The position numbers and the translations under genes were made by a program. 8,283 nt of DNA from an uncultured Agathobaculum sp. Its GTDB lineage: Bacteria; Bacillota; Clostridia; Oscillospirales; Butyricicoccaceae. Location of the stretch: positions 1 through 8,283 of the forward strand of contig CALWJG010000067.1 of NCBI GenBank assembly GCA_944380945.1, in the 5' to 3' direction. The notes beneath the pieces are model-generated. The model was not told where the DNA came from, ran no database searches, and saw only the letters and a list, made by a program, of their open reading frames with translations. Positions 1 to 5,556 of the stretch are shown one piece after another (the stretch's first letter is position 1; each line of letters starts with the position of its first letter).

Positions 1-1272
1 CTGCCGTATGTGTCGGCGGGTAGCTTTGCGGATACGCGCAGCGTTTACATCGAAGCGGCGGCAAAGCTCGGCATTGTCATGGGCTCGGACGGCCTGTTCC
101 GGCCGGACGATCTGGTCTCCCGCGCCGAGGCGGCGGCGATGATGCAGCGCTGTATGGGCGTGTTCGGCCTGACCGAGGCCAACCGCCAGCCGATGCAGTT
201 TGCCGACAATTATGCCATCCCGCGGTGGGCGGTCGAATCGGTCAAATATGTCTCCGGCCGCACCGACCTGAGCGGACAGGCGATCATGGGCGGCGTGTCG
301 GGCAGCCGGTTTGCGCCGCAGGGCAGCTATACCATCGAGCAGGCCATCCTGTCCATCGGCCGCATGCAGTCCTCGCTGTTGGTGAGCGGTATTGCCGCGG
401 GCTGGCGCGACGCGCCGGGGTATGACACGGTCTCGCTCGCGCTCACCTTCGGCGGCGACTGCACGCTGGGCCGCGGGCACGATTTCGCATACAGCGGCTC
501 GTTTGACGAGATGTATGACCAGAAGGGCGCGGCCTATTTCTTCTCCGGCATCCCGGAATTTTTCAACGACGACCTGACCATGGTCAACTTTGAGGGCACG
601 CTGACCAATGCCACAGCGCACGCCAACAAGACCTTTGCGTTCAAGGGGCGGCCGGAGTATGCCAAGGTGCTCGAGGCGGGCAGCATCGACGTGGTGAGCG
701 TGGCCAACAACCATTCCATGGATTATCTGCAGCGGGGCTTTGACGACACAGTGCGCTACCTGTCGCCCTATGTGGCGGTATCCGGCTACGAGCGCATGCC
801 GATCGTAGAGATCAAGGGTATTCGCATCGGCTTCGCGTCCAATGTCGGCTGGTCGTTCGACAGCGCGCAGCGGCAGTTCATCGACAACGCCATCCGGACG
901 CTGCGGGCGCGCGGTGCGGACCTGATCGTGTTCAACTACCATTGGGGCGTGGAGCGCTCCTACCACAGCGACGCCACACAGCAGGCGATCGGCCGCTACT
1001 GCATCGATCAGGGCGCGGATCTGGTGATCGGCCACCATCCGCATGTGGTGCAGGAGGTCGAGACCTACAAGGGCAAGCAGATCGCCTATTCACTGGGCAA
1101 TCTGGTGTTCGGCGGCAACAACAACCCGTCGGACAAAAACTGCCTGATCTACCGGCACAATTTCGTGGTCGATCTGGACAGCCGTCAGGTGACGGCCTCG
1201 TCCTATCAGGCGCTGCCGTACCGCGTGTCGTCGGTCAGCTGGCGCAACGACTATCATCCGGTCAAACGGTGA
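1..1272 (+). CDS. SLH-domain CapA-family (PGA_cap/metallophosphatase-like) surface protein, 5'-truncated by window edge
   Basis: The reading frame is open from base 1 (L-P-Y-V-S-A-G...), so the GTG at 10 is probably internal and the gene starts outside the window; 423 residues are visible. Two S-layer homology repeats come first: one with FADT near residue 8 through the LFRPDDLVSRAEAAAMM stretch, and a second beginning FADNYAIPRWAVESVKY near residue 65. The CapA domain follows: GGD at 151-153, NFEG at 196-199, ANNH at 235-238, HWG at 314-316, GHHPHV at 344-349 and YSLGN at 363-367. This is the conserved metal-ligand pattern of the CapA/PgsA family, related to calcineurin-like phosphoesterases. 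SLH repeats normally bind secondary cell-wall polymers, so the protein is expected outside the cell on the wall. Members are associated with poly-gamma-glutamate capsule synthesis, but the biochemical role of SLH-linked versions is poorly known. A signal peptide and probably another SLH repeat would lie upstream. Family call is firm; function is inferred. Confidence 0.9.
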   Translation: MPYVSAGSFADTRSVYIEAAAKLGIVMGSDGLFRPDDLVSRAEAAAMMQRCMGVFGLTEANRQPMQFADNYAIPRWAVESVKYVSGRTDLSGQAIMGGVSGSRFAPQGSYTIEQAILSIGRMQSSLLVSGIAAGWRDAPGYDTVSLALTFGGDCTLGRGHDFAYSGSFDEMYDQKGAAYFFSGIPEFFNDDLTMVNFEGTLTNATAHANKTFAFKGRPEYAKVLEAGSIDVVSVANNHSMDYLQRGFDDTVRYLSPYVAVSGYERMPIVEIKGIRIGFASNVGWSFDSAQRQFIDNAIRTLRARGADLIVFNYHWGVERSYHSDATQQAIGRYCIDQGADLVIGHHPHVVQEVETYKGKQIAYSLGNLVFGGNNNPSDKNCLIYRHNFVVDLDSRQVTASSYQALPYRVSSVSWRNDYHPVKR

Positions 1273-1293
1273 CCGGACTGCGGAAAGACAGGG

Positions 1294-1327
1294 AAGGCCC
1301 CTCCGGCAAAAGCCGGAGGGGCCTTTT
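1294..1327 (+). terminator. Intrinsic terminator of the SLH-CapA gene
   Basis: A perfect 14-bp stem (1294-1307 pairing with 1312-1325) with an AAAA loop ends in TTTT. It starts 21 bases after the TGA of the CapA-like gene. The GC-rich lower stem and terminal Ts fit Rho-independent termination on the + strand. The reverse strand has no T-run after the stem, so it looks one-directional. Confidence 0.92.
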
Positions 1328-1413
1328 GGACGCTGAAAGATCGAGAGAAAAGTGCTTAAATCTTCAGTATATCGCGCTTTGTAGCGCACAAAACAGTCGC
1401 TGAATAGACAAGG

Positions 1414-1472
1414 TTGACATATGGATTTCGGTGTTTTTTCGAATAGAATTTTATCGAATCCTGCGGTATGAT
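1414..1472 (+). promoter_or_regulatory. Possible promoter region for the 1507-2454 gene pair
   Basis: The gap 1328-1506 must hold the start signal for the small gene pair, since a strong terminator precedes it. It contains TTGACA (1414-1419), TAGAAT (1444-1449) and TATGAT (1467-1472), but no pair has the usual 16-18 base spacing: TTGACA to TAGAAT is 24 bases, and TAGAAT is a poor -35 for TATGAT. TCGAAT occurs twice, at 1439-1444 and 1454-1459, 15 bases apart, and could be an operator. The exact promoter cannot be assigned by eye. Confidence 0.25.
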
Positions 1473-1506
1473 GTAAGCAGATCCGGAATAAAAGGAGGAA
1501 CACAAA

Positions 1507-1935
1507 ATGGATCGGTCCGCATTGGATCTGAGCGCTTTTCGAGATTTCCCCAGTCAGGAAGTGGGGCACGCCGTGCCACGGCTTTCGATCAACGAGAAGG
1601 GGATGCTTTCGATGAATACTGCGTTCCGGAAGGCGGTGGGAAGTGCCCGGGCGTTCCGAGGCATGTATACGGAGGACGGCAGCCGACTGCTTTTCCTCTC
1701 TGACAGAGAACCGAATATCCGTTTTTCTCCGGCCAACGCCACAGGACGCAACCGTGCATTGGCAGATATCCTGAAAAAGCTGGGCTATAAGTTTCCGGTG
1801 CTGTATACGATGGAGGAGTCGAAAGCAGATCACGTCTGGGTGGGGACTTGTCAGGAGATCATGCCGCCGCCGGCGCCGCCTGTAGCAATGAAGGCAAAAC
1901 GGCAGCGTCGATCGGCAAAGGGGGAGACAGCATGA
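1507..1935 (+). CDS. Hypothetical protein, 142 aa, first gene of a small accessory pair
   Basis: I do not recognise this gene with confidence. The ATG at 1507 has a strong ribosome site (AAAGGAGG, 1491-1498) eight bases upstream, so the start is well supported. The protein is soluble, with no signal peptide or membrane segment. The first about 115 residues look like a compact mixed alpha/beta fold, with segments such as PRLSINEKGMLSMN and ADILKKLGYKFPVLY. The tail is proline-rich (PPPAPP, about 118-123) and then strongly basic (KAKRQRRSAK), which could contact nucleic acid. Its organisation loosely recalls small proteins found in clostridial prophages and mobile elements; this is from memory and not verified. 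Its TGA (1933-1935) overlaps the presumed ATG (1932) of the next gene, a translational-coupling arrangement. Base composition is less GC-rich than the flanking operon. The coding call is good; the function is unknown. Confidence 0.75.
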   Translation: MDRSALDLSAFRDFPSQEVGHAVPRLSINEKGMLSMNTAFRKAVGSARAFRGMYTEDGSRLLFLSDREPNIRFSPANATGRNRALADILKKLGYKFPVLYTMEESKADHVWVGTCQEIMPPPAPPVAMKAKRQRRSAKGETA

Positions 1936-1967
1936 AAAGGGAAGGCGTTATCCCGCAGGGAGCATGA
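1932..1967 (+). other. Displaced start of the sigma-like gene (12-codon frame broken by a +1 shift)
   Basis: The ATG at 1932 overlaps the preceding TGA as ATGA and has a GGGGGAG ribosome site about six bases upstream (around 1919-1925). Its frame reads only 11 codons (M-K-R-E-G-V-I-P-Q-G-A) before TGA at 1965-1967. One base fewer in the AAAAGGG run (1935-1941) would instead give M-K-R-K-A-L-S-R-R-E-H-E-L-F and run straight into the open frame that ends at 2454. This looks like the true start separated from its gene by a one-base insertion or a sequencing error. Confidence 0.55.
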
Positions 1968-1992
1968 ACTGTTTCAGCAGGCGGTTGAACAG

Positions 1993-2454
1993 TTGTGTCA
2001 GACGATGGGTGTAAGCGCAAACGATCCGGACATGAGCCAGACGGCATGGGCAGCGCTGCTTACTGCCTATCGAAGAGATCCGCAGAGCTTTGTCGGCCTG
2101 CATGCACCAGGATGGATACGCGGCTATCAGCTGGCGCAAGAGGAGATCCTTGCGGAACGACGCGCACGCAGACGCTTTTTCTATCAAAATATTCCGCTGG
2201 ATGCGCCGCTTCAGGGAGATACAGGGGATACCCTGCTTCAGCTGCGCCGTTCACCCGCTGGTGAATTTGAAAACAGCATCTGCCTGCACGATTTCTTGGA
2301 GCGATTGGAACCGGCACTTCGGTGCGCCGCCCGCGGGATGATGGCGGGGGAAACCGTTGGACAAATATGCGCCCGCCAGCGATGGAGCAGGCTCTATACC
2401 CTCGGTGTGATCGAAAGACTGCGGAAAGCGGTTGAGACATATGTACGGCTCTGA
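1993..2454 (+). CDS. Sigma-70 region-4-like DNA-binding protein, probably 5'-frameshifted
   Basis: The + strand frame is open from just after the TGA at 1933-1935 to TGA 2452-2454. The TTG at 1993 gives 153 residues, with only a weak AGGCGG ribosome site (1979-1984). The more natural start is ATG 1932, which would give 173 residues if one base were removed near 1935-1941. The middle has the linker style of sigma factors (N-I-P-L-D-A-P-L-Q-G-D-T-G-D-T-L, about 66-81). The C-terminal about 55 residues resemble a region-4 helix-turn-helix: LERLEPALRCAARGM, then GETVGQICARQRWSRLYTLG, then VIERLRKAVETYV. An RNA-polymerase-associated or phage/mobile-element regulatory role is plausible, with the 1507-1935 product as likely partner. 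I see no convincing region 2, so it is not a complete sigma factor. If the frameshift is genuine the gene may be poorly expressed or dead. Confidence 0.6.
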   Translation: MCQTMGVSANDPDMSQTAWAALLTAYRRDPQSFVGLHAPGWIRGYQLAQEEILAERRARRRFFYQNIPLDAPLQGDTGDTLLQLRRSPAGEFENSICLHDFLERLEPALRCAARGMMAGETVGQICARQRWSRLYTLGVIERLRKAVETYVRL

Positions 2455-2500
2455 ATCGGAGAAGCGTGAATTTGTAATGCGGTAAACAACAGACAAAAGG

Positions 2501-2537
2501 AAAAAGTGCTGATTTCTTATCAAAATCAGCACTTTTT
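2501..2537. terminator. Bidirectional terminator between convergent transcripts
   Basis: A perfect 15-bp stem (2501-2515 with 2523-2537) has a 7-base loop and is flanked by AAAAA on the left and TTTTT on the right, so each strand reads a GC-containing hairpin ending in a U-run. It closes the sigma-like gene on the + strand and the tRNA-Leu transcript on the - strand. On the - strand it begins one base after the encoded CCA of the tRNA. Confidence 0.9.
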
Positions 2538-2538
2538 C

Positions 2539-2624
2539 TGGTGCGGATGGGGGGACTTGAACCCCCACGTCCTTGCGAACACTAGCACCTGAAGCTAGCG
2601 CGTCTGCCATTCCGCCACATCCGC
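2539..2624 (-). tRNA. tRNA-Leu (anticodon CAG)
   Basis: This 86-base tRNA includes an encoded CCA (TGG at 2539-2541 on the + strand). The acceptor stem GCGGATG pairs with CATCCGC, with A as discriminator. The anticodon loop is TTCAGGT between CTAGC and GCTAG, giving CAG, which reads CUG leucine codons. The long variable arm (GTTC-GCAA-GGAC) is typical of class II leucine tRNAs, and the T arm is GGGGG-TTCAAGT-CCCCC. It is the second tRNA of a two-gene transcript, 27 bases after tRNA-Leu(GAG). Confidence 0.96.
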
Positions 2625-2651
2625 ATATTTGATTGTCCCGCACAGAGAAGG

Positions 2652-2736
2652 TGGTGCGAGTGACGGGACTTGAACCCGTACGTCGATTGACACACGCCCC
2701 TCAAACGTGCCTGTCTACCAGTTCCAGCACACTCGC
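2652..2736 (-). tRNA. tRNA-Leu (anticodon GAG)
   Basis: This 85-base tRNA includes an encoded CCA. The acceptor stem is GCGAGTG with CACTCGC and an A discriminator. The anticodon stem CACGT/GCGTG (one U-G pair) holds the loop TTGAGGG, giving GAG, which reads CUC and CUU. A short variable-arm stem (GTC-AATC-GAC) and the T arm ACGGG-TTCAAGT-CCCGT complete it. It is the first tRNA of the pair, about 38 bases downstream of the predicted transcription start. Confidence 0.96.
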
Positions 2737-2780
2737 ATTCGCTCTCGTATCGAGTCGCCTCACTGTCAGCGACAAGTAGT

Positions 2781-2809
2781 ATTATATCGAATGAGGGACG
2801 GAATGTCAA
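2781..2809 (-). promoter_or_regulatory. Consensus sigma-A promoter of the tRNA-Leu pair
   Basis: Read on the - strand, TTGACA (2804-2809) and TATAAT (2781-2786) are both perfect consensus, separated by exactly 17 bases (2787-2803). Transcription would start near 2774, leaving a leader of about 38 bases ahead of tRNA-Leu(GAG). Such a strong promoter fits a stable-RNA transcript. The leader holds a small inverted repeat (GTCGC 2754-2758 with GCGAC 2769-2773) that may help 5' processing. Confidence 0.9.
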
Positions 2810-2860
2810 CAGCTTTTTAACAATTTTCTAAATTTTTTCTCACAGACGGCGGGCGCAGCT

Positions 2861-3811
2861 TCAGCGGCCCGCGCGCCATGTGATCAGCTGTGCGGCGACC
2901 GACACCGCGATCTCATACGGCGTCTGCGCGCCGATGGCCAGCCCGACCGGCGTGACGATCCGGCGGCGGGCGTCCGGCACGCCTTCGCGCGCGAGCTGCT
3001 GGAACAGCGTTTCGCGTTTGCGGCGGCTGCCCATCAGCCCGATGTAGGAGGCGGGCGTGCCGAGCGCAAAGCGCACCGCGGCCGCGTCGCCGTCGTGCCC
3101 CCGCGTCATGATGCAGAACGCGTCGTCCGCCGTGGGCGCGAGCGCGTCGGTGAGCGTCTCGCCCAGCGCGGCAAAGGAGACGGTGAGCGTGCGCTCGGCG
3201 TGCGGGAAGCGGGCGGGCGAGCAGAATGCCGGACGGTCGTCCAGCACGAGCGTGCGGAAATCCAGCCGGTGCAGCAGATCGGCCAGCGCGCAGGAGACAT
3301 GGCCGCCGCCGAGCAGGAACACCCGTCCGGCGTCCGCCAGCCGGACCGCGAGCACCTCACGGCCCGCATGCGTCACGACCGCCGGGCGCGCGGGCAGCGC
3401 GCTGTCCCGCACCGCAAAGGGCGCGGAACCGTCCAGCGGCAGGCACAGCCACGCGTCCGTGTGGCCGCGCAGCGCAGCGAGCGCCTGCTCGAGCGGCGCG
3501 GGATCGGAAAGCGGGGTGAACAGCATCTCGCTCGCCCCGCCGCACACCATGCCCAGACTGCCCGCCTGCCGGTTGTCCAGCACAAAGGTCTCGCGGTGCG
3601 GGACGTGCGGCTGCGCCGCTGCGATCTCCAGACAGCGGTGCTCGAGCAGTCCGCCGCCGACCGTGCCGGCCAGCAGGCCGTCCGGACCGGCGAGCATGAG
3701 CGCGCCTGTCTCGCGCGGGGTCGAGCCGGTGGCGCGCACGACCGCGACCAGCATCGCCGGTTGTCCGGCCTGCAGCGTCTCCAGTGCGGTCTGCAGCAGT
3801 GCTTGCAGCAT
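2861..3811 (-). CDS. xdhC: XdhC/CoxI-family molybdenum cofactor chaperone
   Basis: At 316 residues it has the family's two-domain form. XdhC proteins bind molybdenum cofactor, help its sulfuration, and hand it to molybdenum hydroxylases such as xanthine dehydrogenase; they act in the cytoplasm. The N-terminal domain shows T-G-S-T-P-R (28-33), GTVGGG (49-54) and GMVCGG (87-92), the typical XdhC/CoxI signatures. The C-terminal XdhC_C Rossmann-like domain starts near 163 with VFLLGGGHVS, followed by the VLDDRP, IMTRGHDGD and YIGLMGSRRKRE motifs. The ATG at 3811 is chosen for the AGGAGG site seven bases upstream; the frame is open 66 codons further, but only as an overlap of modC. It is the last gene of the operon, 19 bases after modC. 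Its presence suggests the imported molybdenum serves a hydroxylase rather than only formate dehydrogenase or nitrate reductase (inference). Confidence 0.92.
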   Translation of the reverse strand: MLQALLQTALETLQAGQPAMLVAVVRATGSTPRETGALMLAGPDGLLAGTVGGGLLEHRCLEIAAAQPHVPHRETFVLDNRQAGSLGMVCGGASEMLFTPLSDPAPLEQALAALRGHTDAWLCLPLDGSAPFAVRDSALPARPAVVTHAGREVLAVRLADAGRVFLLGGGHVSCALADLLHRLDFRTLVLDDRPAFCSPARFPHAERTLTVSFAALGETLTDALAPTADDAFCIMTRGHDGDAAAVRFALGTPASYIGLMGSRRKRETLFQQLAREGVPDARRRIVTPVGLAIGAQTPYEIAVSVAAQLITWRAGR

Positions 3812-3818
3812 GGGGAGT

Positions 3819-3824
3819 CCTCCT
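3819..3824 (-). promoter_or_regulatory. Ribosome binding site that fixes the xdhC start
   Basis: AGGAGG on the - strand, within A-A-A-A-A-G-G-A-G-G, lies seven bases before the ATG at 3811. It falls between the modC stop and xdhC and decides against the longer upstream frame. Confidence 0.85.
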
Positions 3825-3830
3825 TTTTGC

Positions 3831-4871
3831 TCAGGTGAGCAGCAGTATGTTTTCCGGCGCAATGCCGAGCGCTTCCGGCGGGACGGCCGGCTTCTGGTCC
3901 TTGGGCATGCGCCACCAGAGCGGGGGCGCGGCCGCGTCCTGCCCCGCGCAGCGGAACAGGAAGATCCACTCGAACGGCTCCTCGACCGCATCTGTCCAGC
4001 GCACGGCAAAGCGGTTGGCGGATTCGTCCGGATGGAATGCGTGGGCGCGCAGGCCGACAGCGCGCAGCCCGTCCGGCACCGGCCGGGCGGTGGTCAGGCG
4101 CACGCCCCAGTCGGGGACGTCCACCGCGTATGCGCCCGCCCTGACCGCGGGCGCGATGTTTTTGCAGCCGGTCAGACGGGCGGCGGCGACGCTGCCCGGG
4201 TCGGCGAACACGGATTTGGTGTCCCCGCTCCGCAGGATGCGCCCGCCGTCCATCACGCACAGGCGGGAGCACAGGCGGTAGGCCTCGTCCCGGCTGTGCG
4301 TGACGAGCACGGCCTGCCGCCCGTATTCGCGCAGCAGGGCGGCGAACTGCGGCTGCAGCTGATCGCGCAGGTGGCTGTCCAGCGCGGCAAACGGCTCGTC
4401 CAGCAGCAGCAGGCGCGGTCGGCTGACCAGCATGCGCGCGAGCGCGGCGCGCTGCGCCTGCCCGCCGGAAAGCTGGGCGGGCAGGCGGTTTTCCAGCCCC
4501 TCGAGCTGCAGCAGGGCGAGCATTTCGCGCAGGCGGCGCTGCTTTTCCGCCTTGTCCTTTTCCCCGTGCAGGCCGCAAAGGATGTTTTTCGCCACGGTCA
4601 TGTGCGGGAACAGCGCGTAGTGCTGGAACAGGTAGCCCACGCGCCGCTTCTGCGGCGGCAGGTCGATGCCGCGCGCGGCGTCGAACAGCGTTTCCCCATC
4701 CAGCACGATCGTGCCCTCGTCCGGCCGCTCCACGCCCGCAATGCAGCGTAGCGTCATGCTTTTGCCGCAGCCGGACGCGCCCAGCAGGCCGGTGACCGGG
4801 TCGTCGGTCTCAAAGCGGACGCCGAGCGTGAACCCGTCCAGCCGCTTGCGGATATCGACAGACAGGCTCAT
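3831..4871 (-). CDS. modC: Molybdate ABC transporter ATP-binding protein ModC
   Basis: This 346-residue ATPase of the sulfate/molybdate importer class powers molybdate uptake from the cytoplasmic face of ModB. All nucleotide-binding motifs are present: Walker A GASGCGKS (31-38), Q-loop at Q83 in LFQHYALFPHM, signature LSGGQ (134-138), Walker B LLLLDEP (154-160), D-loop ALD (163-165) and switch H192. The C-terminal about 115 residues (from T-G-C-K-N-I-A-P, near 232) form an accessory domain. It is not an obvious copy of the E. coli ModC TOBE/mop domain, but I recall similar tails in clostridial ModC proteins. The start at 4871 overlaps the modB stop by four bases (ATGA) and has a GGGGG ribosome site inside modB. 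The frame stays open upstream across modB, but that part is a shadow. Substrate assignment relies on ModA/ModB similarity and cofactor genes nearby; tungstate cannot be excluded. Confidence 0.93.
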   Translation of the reverse strand: MSLSVDIRKRLDGFTLGVRFETDDPVTGLLGASGCGKSMTLRCIAGVERPDEGTIVLDGETLFDAARGIDLPPQKRRVGYLFQHYALFPHMTVAKNILCGLHGEKDKAEKQRRLREMLALLQLEGLENRLPAQLSGGQAQRAALARMLVSRPRLLLLDEPFAALDSHLRDQLQPQFAALLREYGRQAVLVTHSRDEAYRLCSRLCVMDGGRILRSGDTKSVFADPGSVAAARLTGCKNIAPAVRAGAYAVDVPDWGVRLTTARPVPDGLRAVGLRAHAFHPDESANRFAVRWTDAVEEPFEWIFLFRCAGQDAAAPPLWWRMPKDQKPAVPPEALGIAPENILLLT

Positions 4872-5539
4872 GCGCGGCGCACCCCCTTGCGCTGCTTGCG
4901 CTCCAGCATGCCCACCGTGCACAGCACGGCCGCCGAGATGGCGAGGTTGACCAGCACCCAGACAAAGGCGGCGCGGTCGTCGCCCGTGCGCCAGAGCTGG
5001 TAGACCGTGGTCGAGATGGTCGCCGTGCGGCCCGGGGTGTAGCCGATCAGCATGCTGGTCGCGCCGTATTCGCCCAGCGCGCGCGCAAAGGCCAGCACCA
5101 CGCCCGCAAAGATGCCCTGCCGGCAGGCGGGCATGCGGATGCGCCAGAAGATATAGGTGTTCGACAGGCCGAGCGTCTGTCCGGCCTGCGCGAGCGTTTC
5201 GTCGAACGCCTCGAAGGCGCCGCGCGCGGTGCGGTAAAGCAGGGGGAAAGCCACGACTGCGGCCGCGATCACGCCGCCGTACCAGGTCATCACAAAGCGG
5301 ACGCCGATGCTTTCGAGCGCCATGCCGAGCGGCCGCCGGCTGCCGAACAGCAGCAGCAGGAAATAGCCCACGACCGTGGGCGGCAGCACGAGCGGCAGGG
5401 TGAGCACGACATCCAGCGCCCCCTTCAGCATACGCGGCAGCCGCGCGGCATAGTACGCCGCCGCAATGCCGGCGAAAAACACCAGCACGCTGCTGACCGC
5501 CGCAATGCGCAGCGAATTGAAAAGCGGAAACCAGTCCAC
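4868..5539 (-). CDS. modB: Molybdate ABC transporter permease ModB
   Basis: This 223-residue integral membrane protein forms the molybdate channel with ModC. I place the start at GTG 5539 (V-D-W-F-P-L-F-N-S-L-R-I), because GGAGGT lies six bases upstream and the length then matches the family; the frame runs up to 5593 but without a ribosome site there. Several hydrophobic helices are visible: IAAVSSVLVFFAGIAAAYYA, VVLTLPLVLPPTVVGYFLLLL, GVIAAAVVAFPLLY, GIFAGVVLAFARALGEYGA and the final LVNLAISAAVLCTVGML. The cytoplasmic EAA-type loop that contacts the ATPase is A-G-Q-T-L-G-L-S-N...R-I-R-M-P, followed by A-F-A-R-A-L-G-E-Y-G-A-T, very close to the known ModB pattern. A 66-base gap with a hairpin separates it from modA; the stop overlaps modC by four bases, implying coupling. 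Confidence 0.93.
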   Translation of the reverse strand: MDWFPLFNSLRIAAVSSVLVFFAGIAAAYYAARLPRMLKGALDVVLTLPLVLPPTVVGYFLLLLFGSRRPLGMALESIGVRFVMTWYGGVIAAAVVAFPLLYRTARGAFEAFDETLAQAGQTLGLSNTYIFWRIRMPACRQGIFAGVVLAFARALGEYGATSMLIGYTPGRTATISTTVYQLWRTGDDRAAFVWVLVNLAISAAVLCTVGMLERKQRKGVRRA

Positions 5540-5545
5540 CGCACG

Positions 5546-5551
5546 ACCTCC
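5546..5551 (-). promoter_or_regulatory. Ribosome binding site that fixes the modB GTG start
   Basis: GGAGGT on the - strand, preceded by A-A-A-A, stands six bases from the GTG at 5539. It lies directly downstream of the modA-modB hairpin, whose 3' arm ends at 5557, so folding could influence its access. Confidence 0.85.
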
Positions 5552-5556
5552 TTTTC

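Noticed and set aside
1374..1387. Small hairpin GCGCT-TTGT-AGCGC as a riboswitch or attenuator
   Set aside because: It is only a 5-bp stem with no U-run or conserved riboswitch elements, and probably lies upstream of the promoter.
1090..1833. A 247-codon - strand frame across the CapA end, the terminator and the hypothetical gene
   Set aside because: It crosses a strong + strand terminator and opposes two better supported + strand genes. The product shows no domain and no ribosome site stands out.
1933..1935. In-frame TGA as a selenocysteine codon joining the two small genes
   Set aside because: I see no convincing SECIS-like hairpin directly after it. The TGA overlaps an ATG with a good ribosome site, and the surrounding residues do not resemble a selenoprotein site.
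2539..2624. tRNA-Leu(CAG) 3' end as an integration site for the small gene pair
   Set aside because: I found no second copy of the tRNA 3' end to the left within the window and no integrase gene, so there is no evidence for attL/attR here. An att copy outside the window cannot be excluded.
2849..2872. GC-rich inverted repeat over the xdhC stop as a terminator
   Set aside because: It has only 6 bp of stem, a 12-base loop, and no U-run after it on the transcribed strand.
3057..4751. A 564-codon open frame on the + strand opposite xdhC and modC
   Set aside because: Its product is low-complexity, rich in Arg/Ala/Ser/Pro, with no recognisable domain. It lies antisense to two genes with full family motifs. 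Long antisense frames are expected in GC-rich coding DNA.
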